DNA from: Kitasatospora sp. NBC_00458 | GTDB taxonomy: Bacteria > Actinomycetota > Actinomycetes > Streptomycetales > Streptomycetaceae | DNA length: 64,000 nt | Direction of reading: 5' to 3' | Assembly (NCBI RefSeq): GCF_036013975.1 | Contig: NZ_CP107904.1 | Location: 6,349,001-6,413,000 of the forward strand | Shown here: in pieces, positions 15,966 through 24,900 of the stretch | Position numbering within the stretch: position 1 is the first letter of the stretch | Layout of the letters: every line of letters starts with the position of its first letter | The notes under the pieces: generated by a model | What the model saw: only the letters and a program-made list of their open reading frames with translations | What the model was told of the DNA's origin: nothing | Databases searched by the model: none | Translations under genes and position numbers: made by a program

Positions 15966-16778
15966 TCAGCCCAGCGGGGGGAGGACCGGCAGGGCGGCGG
16001 GACCGTCGGCGAGCGGGGCGCCGCCGCGGTGGACCAGGAGCCCGTCGCCCGCGGAGCGGCCGGAGAGCCAGGCGGTGAGCGCCCGGACCGGGCCCTCGGC
16101 GGTCAGCGCGGGCGCGTCGCCGGCGGAGCCGATCAGGGCCTCGTCCGCGGTGTCCCCGGCCACCAGCCGGACCGCCGGGAGGTCCGCGGCGCCCGCGAGC
16201 CGGCCCGCCAGCCGCCGGAACTCCGCCACCGCGAAGGACTCCGGCCAGTCCGCGGGCGTGTGGCCGGCGGCCAGGTCGACGTGGTGGTACTCGACCTCCA
16301 TCAGCCGCTTCCACGGGATGTCGTACGCCGGGAAGTCGTAGCCGGACCGGTGCCGGACCGAGGCCGTCCAGGCGGTGCCGGGCAGCTTCGCGGCCGCGGC
16401 GGCGAAGCTCCGGTGGGTGTCCTCCAGGTCGTCGAGCTGGACCTCCGGCGGGCGGCCCGCGCCGTCCTCGATGCCCTGGTCGCGGGCCTCCTCGCTGGCG
16501 TACTGCGGGATGTCGGTGCCGGTGCGGGCGCCGTCGAGCAGGTTGACCAGCGAGTCGGCGTTCCGGGCGAGGTGGGCCAGCACGTGGCCCCTGGTCCAGC
16601 CGGGCAGGGCGGACGGCTCCGCCAGGGCCGCGGGGTCCAGCGCCCTCACGGTCCGCAGCAGGGCGTCGGTGCTCGCGGCCACCCCGCGCAGCCGCTCGCC
16701 CGCGAGGTCGGCGGCCCGGTCGGCGGCCGCGTCGGCGCTCCCGCCGGCGCTCTGGAGGGTGGTCTCGGACTCGCTCAT
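15966..16778 (-). CDS. Maleylpyruvate isomerase family / mycothiol-dependent enzyme (MDMPI, DinB-like)
   Basis: A 270-residue protein with an N-terminal DinB/MDMPI four-helix domain: PSALPGWTRGHVLAHLARNADSL carries the first metal His, and MEVEYHHVDLAAGH near residue 155 carries the others. A C-terminal MDMPI_C-like segment follows. The family includes mycothiol-dependent maleylpyruvate isomerase and mycothiol S-transferases; the exact substrate cannot be read. The ATG at 16778 is used. Transcription is divergent from uvrA. Confidence 0.85.
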   Translation of the reverse strand: MSESETTLQSAGGSADAAADRAADLAGERLRGVAASTDALLRTVRALDPAALAEPSALPGWTRGHVLAHLARNADSLVNLLDGARTGTDIPQYASEEARDQGIEDGAGRPPEVQLDDLEDTHRSFAAAAAKLPGTAWTASVRHRSGYDFPAYDIPWKRLMEVEYHHVDLAAGHTPADWPESFAVAEFRRLAGRLAGAADLPAVRLVAGDTADEALIGSAGDAPALTAEGPVRALTAWLSGRSAGDGLLVHRGGAPLADGPAALPVLPPLG

Positions 16779-17050
16779 CGGATGCGCTCCCCGTCGGAGT
16801 GGTCGGCGGCGTTGCCCGGACGGGGCCTCGCTCGTTGACGAGGGTGACGCTATCTCCCCGTGTCGTGGCTGAGCAGGGGTTTTCCCGAACCGCCACCGTC
16901 AGCGCCCGGCGAGCGCTTCACTCGTTCGGGTGGACCCGGCTGGACGAGCTCGATAATCGAACGCGTGAGCTAGTAGGCTGACTGGCGCATCCTGGAAGAA
17001 GCAACGCATCACATTCCAGCCCTCTCGCCCGGAGAAAGGCGCCAGAAGCA
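16779..17050. other. Divergent intergenic region upstream of uvrA
   Basis: 272 bp with no gene. It must hold promoters for uvrA and the minus-strand MDMPI gene. A sequence TCGAACGCGTGAGCT at 16957-16971 matches only half of an actinobacterial LexA box, so SOS control is not supported. uvrA has a weak purine-rich site before its GTG. Confidence 0.5.
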
Positions 17051-19960
17051 GTGGCCGACCGCCTCATCGTCCGCGGTGCTCGCGAGCACAACCTCAAGAA
17101 CGTCTCGCTCGACCTGCCCCGCGACTCCCTCATCGTCTTCACGGGCCTCTCCGGGTCCGGTAAGTCCTCGCTGGCCTTCGACACGATCTTCGCCGAAGGG
17201 CAGCGCCGCTACGTCGAGTCGCTGTCCTCCTACGCCCGCCAGTTCCTCGGGCAGATGGACAAGCCCGACGTCGACTTCATCGAAGGCCTCTCCCCGGCCG
17301 TCTCGATCGACCAGAAGTCCACCAACCGCAACCCCCGCTCGACCGTCGGCACAATCACCGAGGTCTACGACTACCTCCGCCTGCTGTTCGCCCGGATCGG
17401 CAAGCCGCACTGCCCGCACTGCGGCCGCCCGATCGCCAAGCAGTCCCCGCAGGCCGTCGTGGACAAGGTGCTGGCGCTCGCCGAGGGCACCCGCTTCCAG
17501 GTGCTCAGCCCGGTGGTGCGCGAGCGCAAGGGCGAGTTCGTCGACCTCTTCGCCGACCTCCAGTCCAAGGGCTACGCCCGGGCCCGGGTGGACGGCGAGA
17601 CGGTCCAGCTCGCCGAGCCGCCCAAGCTCAAGAAGCAGGAGAAGCACACGGTCGAGGTGGTCATCGACCGCCTCACCGTCAAGGAGAGCGCCAAGCGCCG
17701 CCTGACCGACTCGGTGGAGACCGCCCTGCGGCTCTCCGGCGGCATGGTCGTGCTCGACTTCGTCGACCTCCCGGAGGACGACCCCGAGCGCGAGCGGATG
17801 TACTCCGAGCACCTGTACTGCCCCTACGACGACGTGTCGTTCGAGGAGCTGGAGCCGCGCTCGTTCTCCTTCAACTCGCCGTTCGGCGCCTGCCCGGACT
17901 GCTCCGGCCTCGGCAACCGGATGGAGGTCGACCCGGAGCTGGTCGTCCCCGACGACGAGAAGTCGCTGGACGAGGGCGCCATCCACCCGTGGTCCGGCGG
18001 CCACACCAAGGAGTACTTCCAGCGCCTGATCGACGCGCTCGCCGGCGAGCTCGGCTTCCGCACCGACATCCCCTGGGCCGGGCTCCCGGCCCGGGCGAAG
18101 AAGGCGCTGCTGTACGGCCACAAGCACCAGGTCGAGGTCCGCTACCGCAACCGGTACGGGCGCGACCGCTCGTACACCACGGGCTTCGAGGGCGCGGTGC
18201 CGTTCATCCAGCGCCGGCACACCGAGGCCGAGAGCGACTCCAGCCGCGAGCGCTTCGAGGGCTACATGCGCGAGGTGCCCTGCCCGACCTGCCAGGGCAC
18301 CCGGCTCAAGCCGGTGGTGCTGGCCGTCACCGTCGAGGGCCGCTCGATCGCCGAGGTCTCCTCGATGTCGATCAGCGACTGCTCCGACTTCCTCGGCGCG
18401 ATGAAGCTCAACGCCCGGGACAAGCAGATCGCCGAGCGCGTCCTCAAGGAGGTCAACGAGCGGCTCCGCTTCCTGGTCGACGTCGGCCTGGACTACCTCT
18501 CGCTCAACCGGGCGGCCGGCACCCTCTCCGGCGGCGAGGCCCAGCGCATCCGGCTCGCCACCCAGATCGGCTCCGGCCTGGTCGGCGTGCTCTACGTGCT
18601 GGACGAGCCGTCCATCGGCCTGCACCAGCGCGACAACCACCGGCTGATCGAGACCCTCGTCCGGCTCCGCGACATCGGCAACACCCTGATCGTCGTCGAG
18701 CACGACGAGGACACCATCAAGATGGCCGACTGGGTGGTCGACATCGGCCCCGGCGCCGGCGAGCACGGCGGCAAGGTGGTCCACTCCGGCTCGCTGAAGC
18801 AGCTGCTCGCCAACAAGGAGTCGCTCACCGGCCAGTACCTCTCCGGCAAGCGCTCCATCCCGATCCCGGCCACCCGCCGCGAGCGGGACAAGAAGCGCCA
18901 GCTGACCGTCCACGGCGCCCGCGAGCACAACCTCAAGGACGTCACGGTCGGCTTCCCGCTCGGCACCTTCACCGCGATCACCGGCGTCTCCGGCTCCGGC
19001 AAGTCGACCCTGGTCAACGACATCCTCTACACCCACCTCGCCCGGGAGCTGAACGGCGCCCGCACGGTGCCCGGCCGGCACACCCGGATCACCGGCACCG
19101 ACCAGGTGGACAAGGTGGTGCACGTCGACCAGTCGCCGATCGGCCGGACCCCGCGCTCCAACCCGGCCACCTACACCGGCGTCTTCGACCACGTCCGGCG
19201 GCTCTTCGCGGAGACCCAGGAGGCCAAGGTCCGCGGCTACCTGCCCGGCCGGTTCTCCTTCAACGTCAAGGGCGGCCGCTGCGAGAACTGCTCCGGCGAC
19301 GGCACCATCAAGATCGAGATGAACTTCCTGCCGGACGTCTACGTGCCGTGCGAGGTCTGCCACGGCGCCCGGTACAACCGGGAGACGCTGGAGGTGCACT
19401 ACAAGGGCCGGTCCATCGCCGAGGTGCTGGACATGCCCATCGAGGAGGCCCTCGGCTTCTTCGAGGCCGTCCCGGCGATCGCCCGGCACCTGCGGACGCT
19501 CAACGACGTCGGCCTCGGCTACGTCCGGCTCGGCCAGTCCGCGCCGACCCTCTCCGGCGGCGAGGCCCAGCGCGTCAAGCTCGCCTCCGAGCTGCAGAAG
19601 CGCTCCACCGGCCGGACGGTCTACGTGCTCGACGAGCCGACCACCGGTCTCCACTTCGAGGACATCAGCAAGCTGATCACGGTGCTCTCCGGGCTGGTGG
19701 ACAAGGGCAACACGGTGATCGTGATCGAGCACAACCTCGACGTGATCAAGACCGCCGACTGGATCGTCGACATGGGCCCTGAGGGCGGCTCCGGCGGCGG
19801 CACGGTCGTCGCCGAGGGCACCCCGGAGCAGATCGCGGCCGTCTCCGAGAGCCACACCGGCAAGTTCCTCCGGGACATCCTGCCGGGCGAGTTCGAGGAG
19901 GCCCCGGCCGCCCCGGTCAAGGCCAAGGCACCGCGCAAGCGCGCCGCCGCCCGGAAGTAG
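17051..19960 (+). CDS. uvrA: Excinuclease ABC subunit UvrA
   Basis: A 969-residue DNA damage sensor with two ABC ATPase modules. The first Walker A GLSGSGKSSLAFDT is near residue 32, with its zinc module around CPHCGRPI (near 121) and CPDCSGLG. The second Walker A GVSGSGKSTLVND is near 645, with zinc cysteines in CENCSGDG and CEVCHGARYN. ABC signatures LSGGEAQRIRLA and LSGGEAQRVKLA are both present. The C-terminal 30 residues are a Lys/Ala/Pro tail (VKAKAPRKRAAARK). The GTG at 17051 gives the standard start ADRLIVRGAREHNLKNV. Normal length. Confidence 0.98.
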   Translation: MADRLIVRGAREHNLKNVSLDLPRDSLIVFTGLSGSGKSSLAFDTIFAEGQRRYVESLSSYARQFLGQMDKPDVDFIEGLSPAVSIDQKSTNRNPRSTVGTITEVYDYLRLLFARIGKPHCPHCGRPIAKQSPQAVVDKVLALAEGTRFQVLSPVVRERKGEFVDLFADLQSKGYARARVDGETVQLAEPPKLKKQEKHTVEVVIDRLTVKESAKRRLTDSVETALRLSGGMVVLDFVDLPEDDPERERMYSEHLYCPYDDVSFEELEPRSFSFNSPFGACPDCSGLGNRMEVDPELVVPDDEKSLDEGAIHPWSGGHTKEYFQRLIDALAGELGFRTDIPWAGLPARAKKALLYGHKHQVEVRYRNRYGRDRSYTTGFEGAVPFIQRRHTEAESDSSRERFEGYMREVPCPTCQGTRLKPVVLAVTVEGRSIAEVSSMSISDCSDFLGAMKLNARDKQIAERVLKEVNERLRFLVDVGLDYLSLNRAAGTLSGGEAQRIRLATQIGSGLVGVLYVLDEPSIGLHQRDNHRLIETLVRLRDIGNTLIVVEHDEDTIKMADWVVDIGPGAGEHGGKVVHSGSLKQLLANKESLTGQYLSGKRSIPIPATRRERDKKRQLTVHGAREHNLKDVTVGFPLGTFTAITGVSGSGKSTLVNDILYTHLARELNGARTVPGRHTRITGTDQVDKVVHVDQSPIGRTPRSNPATYTGVFDHVRRLFAETQEAKVRGYLPGRFSFNVKGGRCENCSGDGTIKIEMNFLPDVYVPCEVCHGARYNRETLEVHYKGRSIAEVLDMPIEEALGFFEAVPAIARHLRTLNDVGLGYVRLGQSAPTLSGGEAQRVKLASELQKRSTGRTVYVLDEPTTGLHFEDISKLITVLSGLVDKGNTVIVIEHNLDVIKTADWIVDMGPEGGSGGGTVVAEGTPEQIAAVSESHTGKFLRDILPGEFEEAPAAPVKAKAPRKRAAARK

Positions 19961-19973
19961 ACCGGAAACCGCC

Positions 19974-20006
19974 CCGGCCGCCCCCCGACGCACGGGGGGC
20001 GGCCGG
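19974..20006 (+). terminator. Hairpin after uvrA
   Basis: A perfect 14-bp GC stem (19974-19987 with 19993-20006) and a 5-nt loop, 14 bases after the stop codon. Confidence 0.82.
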
Positions 20007-20110
20007 ATAAACGCGGCATAGACTTCCGCCCGGCCCGCCAGCAGCCGGGCCGTCGCGGCCGCGCACACCCCCGCAGCCGCGGTGCCACCCGCCAGACCAG
20101 GAGCACCCTC

Positions 20111-20557
20111 ATGCCCGAGGCCCCCGACAGCCTGCCGGCCGACAGCCCCGCCACCTCCCGCCGCACCCTGCTCTGCGGCGCCGCGGCCGTCCTCGCCGCC
20201 GGGGGCACGCTGGCCGTCTCCGGCTGCTCCTCGTCCTCCTCCGACTCCTCCGCCGCCAAGACCCCGGTGGACGTCGGCCCGGCCTCCGCCGTGCCGGTCG
20301 GCGGCGGCACCGTCTACCGCGAGAAGAAGATCGTCGTCACCCAGCCCGCCGAGGGCCAGTACAAGGCGTTCAGCGCCAAGTGCACCCACGCCGGCTGCAT
20401 CGTCGACCAGGTCAAGAACCAGAAGATCCAGTGCCCCTGCCACGGCAGCCTGTTCGGCATCACCGACGGCGCCGTGCTGGACGGCCCGGCCCCCACCCCG
20501 CTGCCCGAGTACACCGTGGCGGTCGAGGGCGGCAACCTCAAGGTGACCCCGCGCTGA
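20111..20557 (+). CDS. Small Rieske [2Fe-2S] lipoprotein with Tat signal
   Basis: A 148-residue exported Rieske protein. A Tat motif SRRTLLCG (Arg17-Arg18) precedes a hydrophobic stretch and a lipobox ending LAVSGC with Cys39, so it should be exported folded and lipid-anchored. The cluster ligands are Cys91 and His93 in CTHAGC, and Cys108 and His111 in CPCHGS; Cys96 and Cys110 fit the structural disulfide. It is much shorter than cytochrome-bc1 QcrA and has no neighbouring bc1 genes, so it is an independent extracytoplasmic electron carrier of unknown partner. Lying between uvrA and uvrC is positional and not an obvious repair role. Confidence 0.92.
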   Translation: MPEAPDSLPADSPATSRRTLLCGAAAVLAAGGTLAVSGCSSSSSDSSAAKTPVDVGPASAVPVGGGTVYREKKIVVTQPAEGQYKAFSAKCTHAGCIVDQVKNQKIQCPCHGSLFGITDGAVLDGPAPTPLPEYTVAVEGGNLKVTPR

Positions 20558-20608
20558 AGCAGTTGATCTCCTCTCCGAAGCCCCGGCCCGACTCGGTACG
20601 GTGGACCC

Positions 20609-22675
20609 ATGGCTGACCCGTCCACCTACCGCCCGGCGCCGGGCGCCATCCCCGTCTCGCCGGGCGTCTACAAGTTCCGCGACGCCCACGGGCGGGTCAT
20701 CTACGTCGGCAAGGCCAAGAGCCTGCGCCCGCGGCTCTCCTCGTACTTCCAGGACCTCGCCGGACTGCACCCGCGCACGGCGACCATGGTCACCACCGCC
20801 GCCTCGGTGGAGTGGACCGTGGTCGCCACCGAGGTCGAGGCGCTCCAGCTGGAGTACTCCTGGATCAAGGAGTTCGACCCCCGCTTCAACGTCAAGTACC
20901 GCGACGACAAGAGCTACCCCGAACTGGCGGTCACCCTCGACGAGGAGTACCCGCGGGTCCAGGTCATGCGCGGCGCCCACAAGAAGGGCGTGCGCTACTT
21001 CGGCCCCTACGGCCACGCCTGGGCGATCCGCGAGACCGTCGACCTGCTGCTGCGGGTCTTCCCCGTCCGCACCTGCTCCAACGGCGTCTTCAAGCGCGCC
21101 CGCCAGGTCGGCCGCCCCTGCCTGCTCGGCTACATCGGCAAGTGCGCCGCCCCCTGCGTCGGGAAGGTCACGCCCGAGGAACACCGCGCCCTGGCCGAGG
21201 ACTTCTGCGACTTCATGGCCGGCCGCACCGGCAACTACCTGCGCCGCCTGGAGGGCGAGATGCAGGAGGCCGCGGCCGACATGGAGTACGAGAAGGCTGC
21301 CCGCCTGCGGGACGACATCGGCGCGCTCAAGCGGGCCATGGAGAAGAACGCCATCGTCCTCGCCGACGCCACCGACGCCGACCTGCTGGCCGTCGCCGAG
21401 GACGAACTGGAGGCCGCCGTCCAGATCTTCCACGTCCGCGGCGGCCGGGTCCGGGGCCAGCGCGGCTGGGTCACCGACAAGGTCGAGGACGTCGACACCG
21501 CCGGCCTGGTCGAGCACGCCCTCCAGCAGCTCTACGGCGGCGCCCGCGAGGACGAGAGCGGCGGGTCCGTCCCCCGCGAGGTCCTGGTCCCCGCCCTGCC
21601 CGACCCGGCCGGGCCGGCCCGCGACTGGCTGAGCGGCCTGCGCGGCAGCCAGGTCGACCTGCGGGTGCCGCAGCGCGGCGACAAGAAGGACCTGATGGCC
21701 ACCGTGCAGCGGAACGCCCAGCAGGCGCTCGCCCTGCACAAGACCAAGCGCGCCTCCGACCTCACCACCCGCAGCCGCGCCCTCCAGGAGATCGCCGACG
21801 CGCTGGAACTGGACTCCGTCCCGCTGCGCATCGAGTGCTTCGACATCTCCCACCTCCAGGGCGAGGACGTGGTCGCCTCGATGGTCGTCTTCGAGGACGG
21901 CCTGGCCCGCAAGAGCGAGTACCGCCGCTTCCAGATCAAGGGGTTCGAGGGCCAGGACGACGTCCGCTCGATGCACGAGGTGATCAGCCGCCGGTTCCGC
22001 CGCTACCTCCAGGAGCGCGAGCGGACCGGTGAGTGGGCCGTCCCCGAGGAGGGGCCCGAGGACGAGCCCGGCACCGCCGAGGTGCCGGGCGGCCCGGTCG
22101 ACCCGGAGACGGGCCGCCCGCGCCGCTTCGCCTACCCCCCGCAGCTGATCGTCGTCGACGGCGGACAGCCCCAGGTCGCCGCCGCCCAGCGGGCCCTGGA
22201 CGAACTCGGCATCGACGACGTCGCCCTCTGCGGCCTCGCCAAGCGCCTGGAGGAGGTCTGGCTGCCCGGCGAGGACGACCCGGTCGTGCTCCCGCGCAGC
22301 AGCGAGGGCCTCTACCTGCTCCAGCGGGTCCGCGACGAGGCCCACCGCTTCGCCATCGCCTACCAGCGCGGCAAGCGTTCCAAGCGACTCACCGCCGGAG
22401 AACTGGACTCCGTCCCCGGGCTCGGCGAGACTCGCCGTCAGGCGCTGCTCAAGCACTTCGGCTCGCTGAAGAGGCTCCGGGCGGCCACCGTCGACGAACT
22501 CTGCGCGGTCCCCGGCATCGGCCGGCGGACGGCGGAGACAGTTGCGGCGGCGTTGTCGTCCCGTACACCTGCCGCACCGGCCGTGAACACCGCCACTGGC
22601 GAGATCATCGAGGACGGTGCCGACGAGCCGGCGCCCGCGGCGCCCGAGACCGCACCCATCCGGGAGACGCCATGA
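20609..22675 (+). CDS. uvrC: Excinuclease ABC subunit UvrC
   Basis: A 688-residue dual-incision nuclease. The N-terminal GIY-YIG domain shows GVYKF and VIYVGKAK (residues 17-36). A Cys-rich region CLLGYIGKCAAPC is near 170-185, the UVR motif MEYEKAARLRDDIGAL that binds UvrB near 226, and the RNase-H-like endonuclease domain has CFDISHLQGEDVV near 410 and LIVVDGGQPQVAAA near 513. Helix-hairpin-helix repeats (VPGLGETRRQALL, VPGIGRRTAETVA) and a short acidic tail follow. The ATG at 20609 is preceded by a typical spacer. Normal length; no oddities. Confidence 0.98.
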   Translation: MADPSTYRPAPGAIPVSPGVYKFRDAHGRVIYVGKAKSLRPRLSSYFQDLAGLHPRTATMVTTAASVEWTVVATEVEALQLEYSWIKEFDPRFNVKYRDDKSYPELAVTLDEEYPRVQVMRGAHKKGVRYFGPYGHAWAIRETVDLLLRVFPVRTCSNGVFKRARQVGRPCLLGYIGKCAAPCVGKVTPEEHRALAEDFCDFMAGRTGNYLRRLEGEMQEAAADMEYEKAARLRDDIGALKRAMEKNAIVLADATDADLLAVAEDELEAAVQIFHVRGGRVRGQRGWVTDKVEDVDTAGLVEHALQQLYGGAREDESGGSVPREVLVPALPDPAGPARDWLSGLRGSQVDLRVPQRGDKKDLMATVQRNAQQALALHKTKRASDLTTRSRALQEIADALELDSVPLRIECFDISHLQGEDVVASMVVFEDGLARKSEYRRFQIKGFEGQDDVRSMHEVISRRFRRYLQERERTGEWAVPEEGPEDEPGTAEVPGGPVDPETGRPRRFAYPPQLIVVDGGQPQVAAAQRALDELGIDDVALCGLAKRLEEVWLPGEDDPVVLPRSSEGLYLLQRVRDEAHRFAIAYQRGKRSKRLTAGELDSVPGLGETRRQALLKHFGSLKRLRAATVDELCAVPGIGRRTAETVAAALSSRTPAAPAVNTATGEIIEDGADEPAPAAPETAPIRETP

Positions 22676-22793
22676 CGGCCGACGCCGCCCGTCAGCCGGC
22701 GCGCCCCGCGCTCACTCGCCCGAGTGAGCCGGGGAAGCTTGCCAGCGCGACGCGCGTTCTCCATTGCAGAACCACCGAGAGCGGGGAACCGAA

Positions 22794-23705
22794 GTGACCG
22801 TGTCCGATTACGGGGGCACCGCCCGGCCGGAGGCCGGCGGGGAGAACACCCCTGAGCTGGTGATCATCTCCGGCATGTCCGGAGCCGGCCGCTCCACCGC
22901 CGCCAAGTGCCTGGAGGACCTGGGCTGGTTCGTGGTGGACAACCTGCCGCCGGCCCTCATCCCGACCATGGTCGACCTCGGCGCCCGGTCCCAGGGCAAC
23001 GTCGCCCGGATCGGCGCCGTCGTGGACGTCCGCGGCCGGCAGTTCTTCGACGACCTGCTGACCTCCCTGGACGAGCTGGAGAAGCGCGGCGTCCGGCTCC
23101 GCGTGGTCTTCCTCGACTCCTCCGACGACGCCCTCGTCCGCCGCTTCGAGAGCGTGCGCCGCCCGCACCCGCTCCAGGCCGAGGGCCGGATCGTCGACGG
23201 CATCGCCCAGGAGCGCGACCTGCTGCGCGAGCTGCGCGGCGAGGCCGACCTGGTGATCGACACCTCCAACCTCAACGTCCACCAGCTGCGCGCCAAGCTC
23301 GACGCCCAGTTCGCCGACCACGACGAACCCGAGCTGCGGGCCACCGTGATGTCCTTCGGCTTCAAGTACGGCCTGCCCGTCGACGCCGACCTCGTGGTGG
23401 ACTGCCGCTTCCTGCCCAACCCGCACTGGGTGCCCGAGCTGCGGGCCCGTACCGGCACCGACTCCGACGTCGCCGACTACGTCTTCCAGCAGCCCGGCGC
23501 CAACGAGTTCCTCAACGGCTACGCGGAGCTGCTGCGCATCGTCACCGAGGGCTACCGCCGCGAGGGGAAGCGCTACATGACGCTTGCCGTAGGCTGCACC
23601 GGTGGCAAGCACCGCAGCGTCGCGATGTCCGAGCGGCTGACGAAACGTCTCATCTCGGACGGCGTCGAAACGGTGCTCGTCCACCGTGACATGGGACGGG
23701 AGTAG
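22794..23705 (+). CDS. rapZ: RapZ / YvcJ-family nucleotide-binding protein
   Basis: A 303-residue P-loop protein of the RapZ (YvcJ) family. The N-terminal loop SGMSGAGRST has Arg where the Walker Lys usually is, a form that I recall as common in actinobacteria. The family blocks GWFVVDNLPPALIP, VVDVRGRQFF, DTSNLNVHQLR, FGFKYGLPVDADLVVDCRFLPNP and VGCTGGKHRSVA are all present. The GTG at 22794 is chosen for the GGGGA upstream; an in-frame TTG at 22764 is possible. It forms the conserved rapZ-yvcK-whiA cluster. In E. coli RapZ controls GlmS through sRNA decay; the actinobacterial target is not established. Confidence 0.95.
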   Translation: MTVSDYGGTARPEAGGENTPELVIISGMSGAGRSTAAKCLEDLGWFVVDNLPPALIPTMVDLGARSQGNVARIGAVVDVRGRQFFDDLLTSLDELEKRGVRLRVVFLDSSDDALVRRFESVRRPHPLQAEGRIVDGIAQERDLLRELRGEADLVIDTSNLNVHQLRAKLDAQFADHDEPELRATVMSFGFKYGLPVDADLVVDCRFLPNPHWVPELRARTGTDSDVADYVFQQPGANEFLNGYAELLRIVTEGYRREGKRYMTLAVGCTGGKHRSVAMSERLTKRLISDGVETVLVHRDMGRE

Positions 23706-23769
23706 CCGCCGCATCCCTGCCGGGCCGCCGGCGGAGGTCGGCGGCCGGCAAGAGGAACGCGAGGTAGGT

Positions 23770-24900
23770 GTGACGGGATACGTGCCCGGGCGGCAGTTTC
23801 AGAACAAGACCGCCGACCGGAGCGGGGTGGCGGCCCGGTCCTACGCGACCGGCCGGCCCCGCACCGGGGCGGCCCGCACCAGCCCGGCCCGTCCCCACCA
23901 GACGCCCCGGACCAACCAGGCGCCCAGGATCACCGCGCTCGGCGGCGGACAGGGCCTGTCCGCCTCACTGTCCGCGCTGCGCCGGCTCACCACCGACCTG
24001 ACCGCCGTGGTCACCGTCGCCGACGACGGCGGCTCCAGCGGCCGGCTCCGCGAGGAGCTGGGGGTGCTGCCCCCGGGCGACCTCCGCAAGGCGCTGGCCG
24101 CGCTCTGCGGCGACGACGACTGGGGCCGCACCTGGTCCGAGGTGATCCAGCAGCGCTTCACCGGCAGCGGCGAGCTGGGCGGCCACGCCGTCGGCAACCT
24201 GCTGATCGTCGCGCTCTGGGAGAAGCTCGGGGACCCGGTCGCCGCCCTCGACTGGGTCGGCCGGCTGCTCAACGTCCAGGGCCGGGTGCTGCCGATGTCG
24301 GCCGTCCCGCTGGACATCGAGGCGGTCGTCCGCGGCCACGACCCGGAGTACCCGGCCGAGCTGGCCGCCGTCCGCGGCCAGGCCAGCGTCGCGGTGACCC
24401 CGGGCACCGTGCAGTCGGTCCGGCTGCTGCCGGACGAGCCGCCGGCCGTCCCCGAGGCGGTCACCGCCGTCCGCGAGGCGGACTGGGTGGTGCTCGGCCC
24501 CGGCTCCTGGTTCACCAGCGTGCTGCCGCACCTGCTGGTGCCCGAGCTGGCCAAGGCGCTGGTCGAGACCCGCGCACGCCGCCTGCTCACCCTGAACCTG
24601 GCCCCGCAGCCCGGCGAGACCGAGGGCTTCACCCCGCAGCGTCACCTGGAGGTCATCGCCGACCACGCCCCCGCCCTCGCGGTGGATGCGATCCTGGTGG
24701 ACGAGCGCGCCGTCACCGGCGGCGCCTTCGGCCAGGCGGACCTGGCCGGCCTGGAGAAGGCCGCCGAGCGGATGGGCGCCGCCCTGGTGCTCGGCCGGGT
24801 CGCCCGTACCGACGGCACGCCGCGACACGACCCGGAGCTTCTGGCGGCAGCGTACGACCGGATTTTCCGGACACATGGAAGGATCGGGCCATGGCGATGA
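23770..24900 (+). CDS. YvcK-family protein (gluconeogenesis factor / CofD-like)
   Basis: A 376-residue CofD/YvcK-like protein. The core begins at ITALGGGQGLSASLSALRR (near residue 54) and contains VVTVADDGGSSGRLR, PPGDLRKALAALC and VVLGPGSWFTSVLPHLL, all nucleotide-sugar-binding hallmarks. The first 50 residues form a variable Arg/Thr-rich leader. The GTG at 23770 has GAGG five bases upstream; the frame extends to the end of rapZ, but the codons there overlap it. YvcK proteins bind UDP-GlcNAc and influence carbon flux and cell shape. The gene overlaps whiA by 10 bases, so the three-gene cluster is translationally coupled. Confidence 0.93.
   Translation: MTGYVPGRQFQNKTADRSGVAARSYATGRPRTGAARTSPARPHQTPRTNQAPRITALGGGQGLSASLSALRRLTTDLTAVVTVADDGGSSGRLREELGVLPPGDLRKALAALCGDDDWGRTWSEVIQQRFTGSGELGGHAVGNLLIVALWEKLGDPVAALDWVGRLLNVQGRVLPMSAVPLDIEAVVRGHDPEYPAELAAVRGQASVAVTPGTVQSVRLLPDEPPAVPEAVTAVREADWVVLGPGSWFTSVLPHLLVPELAKALVETRARRLLTLNLAPQPGETEGFTPQRHLEVIADHAPALAVDAILVDERAVTGGAFGQADLAGLEKAAERMGAALVLGRVARTDGTPRHDPELLAAAYDRIFRTHGRIGPWR

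Noticed and set aside
16957..16971. LexA-like box upstream of uvrA.
   Set aside because: Only the CGAAC half matches; the second half GAGCT is unlike GTTCG.
17009..22456. Very long minus-strand open frame across uvrA and uvrC.
   Set aside because: Antisense shadow typical of high-GC coding DNA; it overlaps unmistakable genes and gives a low-complexity protein.
22672..22797. A 41-codon frame starting with ATGA overlap after uvrC.
   Set aside because: No ribosome site of its own, no recognisable sequence, and the next real gene is rapZ. More likely spacer.
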